A stretch of 64,000 nucleotides of DNA, taken from assembly GCF_947488135.1 (NCBI RefSeq), contig NZ_CANKYW010000001.1:310001-374000 (forward strand). The letters run 5' to 3'. The position numbers were made by a program, and so were the translations under genes. This DNA is from an uncultured Marivita sp. (GTDB lineage: Bacteria; Pseudomonadota; Alphaproteobacteria; Rhodobacterales; Rhodobacteraceae). Position 1 is the stretch's first letter. Every line of letters starts with the position of its first letter. Under the pieces are notes generated by a model that made no database searches, was not told where the DNA came from, and worked only from the letters and a program-made list of their open reading frames with translations. Shown here one piece after another: positions 59,838 to 64,000 of this stretch.

Positions 59838-60308
59838 TTGCGTGTCACCAAACGAACCAACATTGCGATGCGTGTCCTCATGTTCTGCGCGGCGAATACC
59901 GGGCGGCTCGTGACCAAGTCCGAAATCGCAGAGCGCTGCAACGCGTCGGAAAATCACCTCGCTCAGGTCATCAACCAGCTGGGCCAGCTTGGGTTCCTTC
60001 ATACCCAGCGCGGACGCAACGGTGGGTTGTCGCTCGGTCGTCCGGCGGATGAGATCAATATCGGCGACGTGTTCCGCGTGCTCGAGGCACCAGTGCCATT
60101 GGCCGAATGTTTCGCCGATGTGGACAACACCTGTCCGCTCAAGGATGCCTGTCGGTTGCGGACGGCCCTGACCGACGCGGTCGAGGCGTTCTACCGGTCG
60201 CTCGATCCGATCACGCTCGACGCGCTGGTCTGCACGAATGTCGATCTTCTGGACATTCTGAACCCCGACCGCGCCTGCACGGCGCGCGAGGCCGCGCTCG
60301 CGGTTTGA
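59838..60308 (+). CDS. Rrf2-family iron-sulfur regulator, NsrR/RirA-like
   Basis: A 156-aa regulator. The winged helix includes SENHLAQVINQLGQLGFLHTQRGRNGGLSLGRP; three cysteines (C91, C99, C105) give the cluster-binding spacing C-x7-C-x5-C. The HTH resembles NsrR (NO sensor); the N-terminal TKRTN and the cysteine spacing also resemble RirA (iron). I choose TTG 59838 because AAGGA sits 9 bases before it and the protein then begins MRVTKRTN as in the family; ATG 59829 has the site too close. Under a perfect FNR box. Confidence 0.82.
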   Translation: MRVTKRTNIAMRVLMFCAANTGRLVTKSEIAERCNASENHLAQVINQLGQLGFLHTQRGRNGGLSLGRPADEINIGDVFRVLEAPVPLAECFADVDNTCPLKDACRLRTALTDAVEAFYRSLDPITLDALVCTNVDLLDILNPDRACTAREAALAV

Positions 60309-60353
60309 CCCTTGAGGCCGATCTGAAAACGGTCTACGACTGCCGTATCCACG

Positions 60354-60510
60354 ATGGGAGAACCGGTTTGACCGGTGCCGAAGGAGCAACCGCCCCCGGA
60401 AACTCTCAGGCAGACGGACCGTCGCGGACATAGACTCTGGAGAGATTTCGGGCCCGACCCGGAACGCCGAAGGGATAACGATCTCAGGCGAAAGGACAGA
60501 GGGGGCATAG
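60354..60510 (+). promoter_or_regulatory. Tandem glycine riboswitch (gcvT leader)
   Basis: Two glycine aptamers in series. Aptamer 1 (about 60354-60425) has GGGAGAACC, GCCGAAGGAGCAACC and AACTCTCAGGCA; aptamer 2 (about 60434-60510) has CTCTGGAGAGA, CGCCGAAGGGATAACG and ATCTCAGGCGAAAGGACAGAGG. A perfect 7-bp hairpin (ACCGCGC-GACT-GCGCGGT, 60515-60532) follows and may be the expression platform. gcvT begins 58 bp later. High glycine would switch on gcvTHP. Confidence 0.95.
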
Positions 60511-60589
60511 GACGACCGCGCGACTGCGCGGTATGGAATATGCCGGTTGTCGTTTCACAAGCACCCGGTTGAACACGAAGGGATGCCGC

Positions 60590-61714
60590 GTGAGCGATCT
60601 GAAACGCACTCCGCTCTACGATCTGCATGTGTCGCTTGGCGCGAAGATGGTACCGTTTGCGGGCTACGAGATGCCCGTTCAATACAAGCTTGGCGTGATG
60701 AAAGAGCACCTCCATTGCCGGACTGCGGCGGGGCTGTTCGACGTGAGCCATATGGGTCAGGTGATCCTGCGCGCCGATGATCCTGAGGCGGCAAAGGTCG
60801 CGTTGGAGCGCTTGATTCCGCAGGATGTGCTGGGCCTTGGCGAAGGGCGGCAGCGCTACGGGTTTTTCACCAATGACGATGGCGGGATCGAGGACGACCT
60901 CATGTTCGCCAACCGGGGCGATCATCTGTTCGTTGTGGTCAACGCCGCCTGCAAGGAGGCCGACGTAGCGCGGATGCGCGCGGCGATGGAGCCGGGCGTC
61001 ACGGTGAAGCTTCTGGAGAACCGTGCGCTTCTGGCCTTGCAGGGCCCGAAGGCGGAAGCGGTGCTGGCGGAGCATCACCCGTCGGTGGCCGAGATGCGCT
61101 TCATGGATGTAGCGACGGTGCCGCTTGCGGGCGCCGAATGCTGGGTCTCGCGGTCGGGATATACCGGCGAGGACGGATATGAGATATCCGTCCCTGTGGC
61201 TGCCGCCACAGAATTGGCGCAGGCCTTGCTGGCGCACGAAGAGGTGGAGGCCATTGGCCTTGGCGCGCGCGATTCGCTGCGGCTTGAGGCGGGGTTGTGC
61301 CTTTACGGTCATGACATCGACAGCACGACATCGCCGGTCGAGGGCGGCCTGACCTGGGCCATCCAGAAATCCCGGCGTCGCGGTGGTGCGCGGGAAGGTG
61401 GCTTCCCCGGCGCCGCGCGTATTCTTGAAGAACTGACCGACGGCGCGGCGCGGAGACGCGTTGGGTTGCAGCCCGAAGGCCGCGCGCCCATGCGCGAAGG
61501 CACGAAGCTTTTCGCGAGTGAGACCTCGGATACCCCTGTTGGCATCGTGACCTCGGGCGGCTTTGGCCCCAGCGTGAACGCGCCGGTGGCGATGGGCTAT
61601 GTCGAGACCGCCTTGTCCGACACCGGAACTGCGCTTTTTGGCGAGGTCAGGGGCAAACGCCTGCCGGTTACAGTTGCATCACTGCCCTTCGTCGCGGCAG
61701 GGTTCAAACGATAA
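60590..61714 (+). CDS. gcvT: Aminomethyltransferase GcvT (glycine cleavage T protein)
   Basis: A 374-aa tetrahydrofolate-dependent enzyme. Family markers are [22 protein letters not shown] and [15 protein letters not shown] 60590 follows AAGGGA with 7-base spacing and gives a family-like start ([12 protein letters not shown]); the track's ATG 60533 is in the leader. It lies under the tandem glycine riboswitch. Confidence 0.95.
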   Translation: MSDLKRTPLYDLHVSLGAKMVPFAGYEMPVQYKLGVMKEHLHCRTAAGLFDVSHMGQVILRADDPEAAKVALERLIPQDVLGLGEGRQRYGFFTNDDGGIEDDLMFANRGDHLFVVVNAACKEADVARMRAAMEPGVTVKLLENRALLALQGPKAEAVLAEHHPSVAEMRFMDVATVPLAGAECWVSRSGYTGEDGYEISVPVAAATELAQALLAHEEVEAIGLGARDSLRLEAGLCLYGHDIDSTTSPVEGGLTWAIQKSRRRGGAREGGFPGAARILEELTDGAARRRVGLQPEGRAPMREGTKLFASETSDTPVGIVTSGGFGPSVNAPVAMGYVETALSDTGTALFGEVRGKRLPVTVASLPFVAAGFKR

Positions 61715-61733
61715 TCACACCAAGAGGGAACTC

Positions 61734-62093
61734 ATGAAATTCACCGAAGAACACGAATGGCTGCGCGTCGAGGGCGACGAGGTGGTCGTGGGGATCACGG
61801 CACATGCGGCCGAGCAGCTGGGGGACGTCGTTTTCATCGAACTGCCCGACGAAGGTACGACCGTCAGCAAGGATGACGAGATCGTGGTGATCGAGTCGGT
61901 CAAGGCCGCGTCGGATATCCTCGCGCCGCTGGACGGCGAAATCACCGAAGTGAACGAGGCGCTGGTCGAGGAGCCGAGCAAGGTCAACGAAGACCCCGAA
62001 GGCGAGGCGTGGTTTTTCAAGATGAAGATCGAGGACATGTCGGCGCTGGACGACATGATGGATGAAGCCGCCTACAAGAAATACATCGGTTGA
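61734..62093 (+). CDS. gcvH: Glycine cleavage H protein GcvH
   Basis: A 119-aa lipoyl carrier. The lipoylated Lys is in [14 protein letters not shown] 61734 follows AGAGGGA; the longer track start lies inside gcvT. It passes the aminomethyl group between GcvP and GcvT. Confidence 0.96.
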   Translation: MKFTEEHEWLRVEGDEVVVGITAHAAEQLGDVVFIELPDEGTTVSKDDEIVVIESVKAASDILAPLDGEITEVNEALVEEPSKVNEDPEGEAWFFKMKIEDMSALDDMMDEAAYKKYIG

Positions 62094-62101
62094 TTTTTGA
62101 G

Positions 62102-62119
62102 GGGCGGTTTGGTCCGCCC
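62102..62119 (+). terminator. Hairpin between gcvH and gcvP
   Basis: GGGCGG-TTTGGT-CCGCCC, a 6-bp GC stem 8 bp past the gcvH stop, within a 133-bp gap. It may trim or partly end the message before gcvP. Confidence 0.4.
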
Positions 62120-62226
62120 TTCGCATCGCCCCGGCTGGACGGCCCTTTGGCTGCCGTAGCGCGGGCATATTTGGAAAAAGAAGAAGCAGGGGACGGCGCG
62201 CCGTTCCGAGCCGCAAGGAGAGCGAC

Positions 62227-64000
62227 ATGGGTTACGATGCCATCGACTATCTGCCATATGATTTTGCCAATCGGCGACATATCGGTCCGTCCCCTGCCGA
62301 GATGGCCGAGATGCTGGCGACGGTCGGTGTCAGCAAGCTCGACGATCTGATTTCGCAGACCGTGCCGGAAAGCATCCGTCAGGCAACGCCGCTCGATTTC
62401 GGCAAGGCGCTGTCGGAGCGGGAGCTTCTTTACCACATGCGCGAGACCGCGTCGCAAAACGTTGTTCTGACCTCGCTCATCGGGATGGGGTATCACGACA
62501 CGGTCACTCCGCCCGCGATCCAGCGCAATATCTTCGAGAACCCGGCCTGGTACACCGCGTACACGCCGTATCAGCCCGAGATCAGCCAGGGGCGTCTCGA
62601 GGCGCTGCTGAACTATCAGACAATGGTCAGCGATCTGACGGGGCTGGAGATCGCCAATGCGTCGCTTCTGGACGAGGCGACGGCCTGTGCCGAGGCGATG
62701 ACGATGGCGCAGCGCGTGGCGAAATCGAAGGCGACCGCGTTCTTCGTCGATGAGAACTGCCATCCGCAGAACATCTCGGTCATGAAGACCCGCGCGGCCC
62801 CTCTGGGGATCGAGGTGATCGTGGGCGATGTCGCCGACATGGACCCGGACAAGGTGTTCGGTGCGATCTTCCAGTATCCCGGCACCTATGGGCACCTGCG
62901 GGATTTCACCGACGACATCGCGCGGCTGCACGGCGCGAAGGCGATTGCGATCATGTCTGCCGATCCAATGGCGCTGTGCCTGCTCAAGGAGCCTGGCGCG
63001 ATGGGCGCGGATATCGCGGTGGGCTCGACACAGCGTTTTGGCATTCCGCTGGGCTATGGCGGCCCACACGCGGCTTATATGGCGACCAAGGACGACTATA
63101 AACGCGCGATGCCCGGGCGGATCGTCGGCATTTCCATCGACAGCCACGGCAACAAGGCGTACCGGTTGTCGCTGCAAACCCGCGAGCAGCATATCCGGCG
63201 CGAGAAAGCGACGTCGAACGTGTGTACGGCGCAGGCGCTTCTCGCGGTGATGGCGGGGTTCTATGCGGTGTTTCACGGGCCGAAGGGCCTGCGCGCCATC
63301 GCGCAGCGCATCCATCGCAAGACGGTGCGTCTGGCCAAGGGGCTGGAGGCGGCAGGGTTCAAGGTGGAGCCCAAGGTATTCTTCGACACGATCACCGTGG
63401 ATGTGGGCCTCTTGCAGCGCGGCGTGTTGCAGGCGGCGGTGCGCGAAGGGCTGAATCTGCGGCCGGTGGGCAAGACGAAGATCGGCATTTCGCTCGACGA
63501 GAAATCGCGCCCTGCGACCATCGAAGCGGTCTGGCGCGCGTTTGGACTGGTCAAGGCGGACGACGATCTGACGCCGGAATACCGTTTGCCGGATGCGCTG
63601 CTGCGGACCTCGTCCTACCTACAACACGACGTGTTTCATATGAACCGGGCCGAGACCGAGATGATGCGCTACATGCGGCGTCTGGCGGATCGCGATCTGG
63701 CGCTGGATCGTGCGATGATCCCGCTTGGATCCTGCACGATGAAGCTCAATTCGGCGGCGGAAATGATGCCGGTGAGCTGGCGCGAATTTGCCGATATTCA
63801 TCCCTATGTGCCCGACGATCAGGTGCGCGGCTATCACAACCTGATTGCCGACCTGAACGCCAAGCTCTGCACCATCACCGGGTACGACGCGATTTCCATG
63901 CAGCCCAATTCGGGCGCGCAGGGCGAATATGCGGGGCTTTTGTCGATTGCCGGGTATCACCGCGCCAACGGGCAGGGGCATCGCAACATCTGTCTGATCC
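62227..64000 (+). CDS. gcvP: Glycine dehydrogenase (decarboxylating) GcvP, 3'-truncated by window edge
   Basis: PLP-dependent P protein. The frame is open from ATG 62227 to the window end (591 codons of about 950), so the ORF track, which needs a stop, does not list it. The start [21 protein letters not shown] is typical, and later [20 protein letters not shown] and [19 protein letters not shown] are family hallmarks. The PLP lysine lies past the window. It completes gcvT-H-P. Confidence 0.95.
   Translation, partial: MGYDAIDYLPYDFANRRHIGPSPAEMAEMLATVGVSKLDDLISQTVPESIRQATPLDFGKALSERELLYHMRETASQNVVLTSLIGMGYHDTVTPPAIQRNIFENPAWYTAYTPYQPEISQGRLEALLNYQTMVSDLTGLEIANASLLDEATACAEAMTMAQRVAKSKATAFFVDENCHPQNISVMKTRAAPLGIEVIVGDVADMDPDKVFGAIFQYPGTYGHLRDFTDDIARLHGAKAIAIMSADPMALCLLKEPGAMGADIAVGSTQRFGIPLGYGGPHAAYMATKDDYKRAMPGRIVGISIDSHGNKAYRLSLQTREQHIRREKATSNVCTAQALLAVMAGFYAVFHGPKGLRAIAQRIHRKTVRLAKGLEAAGFKVEPKVFFDTITVDVGLLQRGVLQAAVREGLNLRPVGKTKIGISLDEKSRPATIEAVWRAFGLVKADDDLTPEYRLPDALLRTSSYLQHDVFHMNRAETEMMRYMRRLADRDLALDRAMIPLGSCTMKLNSAAEMMPVSWREFADIHPYVPDDQVRGYHNLIADLNAKLCTITGYDAISMQPNSGAQGEYAGLLSIAGYHRANGQGHRNICLI

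Overview
The window reads as a chromosomal segment of a GC-rich alphaproteobacterium, most likely Rhodobacteraceae (Roseobacter group). The reasons are a form I CO dehydrogenase (cox) operon, a clade I (Tat-exported) nos operon ending in nosX, alphaproteobacterial-style rpoD, dnaG and gcv neighbourhoods, and ABC-type capsule genes. It is mostly core or metabolic DNA. I see no phage, integrase, transposase, plasmid or CRISPR signature. Both ends cut genes: coxL enters from the left and gcvP runs off the right.

Left part (1-16.7 kb), respiratory flexibility: the end of a CO dehydrogenase operon (coxL-D-E-F-G, with two possible tiny ORFs between coxF and coxG), a cupin gene, hemN (oxygen-independent heme synthesis), then a complete nitrous-oxide reductase operon: a nosC-position gene, then nosR-Z-D-F-Y-L-X. 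hemN and nos are divergent. Each has a CRP/FNR-type half-palindrome of the same form, TTGCnnTAGATCAA on the + strand, suggesting shared low-oxygen or NO control. CO oxidation could supply electrons for N2O respiration.

Middle (16.8-34.3 kb): tRNA-Gly(TCC), an ABC exporter, a 3-hydroxyisobutyrate-dehydrogenase-like enzyme, a tightly coupled VWA/TadE-type trio on the minus strand, glutamate dehydrogenase, dnaG-rpoD, an HlyU-family protein, a repeat-containing 65-aa protein, an SDR, a dienelactone hydrolase, yjbQ, nrdR and ribD.

Right part (34.3-64 kb): a capsule trio (kpsS, wza-like, kpsC) lies on the opposite strand between ribD and ribE. It is followed by an MFS transporter, an Lhr-type helicase, an EamA transporter, leuA with a leucine-rich leader ORF and hairpins (probable attenuator), glyA, nadK, a trypsin-like protease, an Lrp regulator divergent from hppD, nadE, a 19-unit MORN protein, hydrolases, gltX, an Rrf2 regulator preceded by a perfect FNR box, and the glycine cleavage operon gcvT-gcvH-gcvP behind a tandem glycine riboswitch.

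The least explained items are a twin-palindrome 3'-end element found twice (after ribE and after glyA), the leuA leader with an apparently leaderless peptide ORF, a 30-codon ORF ending in Cys-Cys inside the cox maturation operon, and the 65-aa protein carrying an almost identical 18-residue unit twice. I did not find a clearly new multi-gene system; most of the window is well-known biology.
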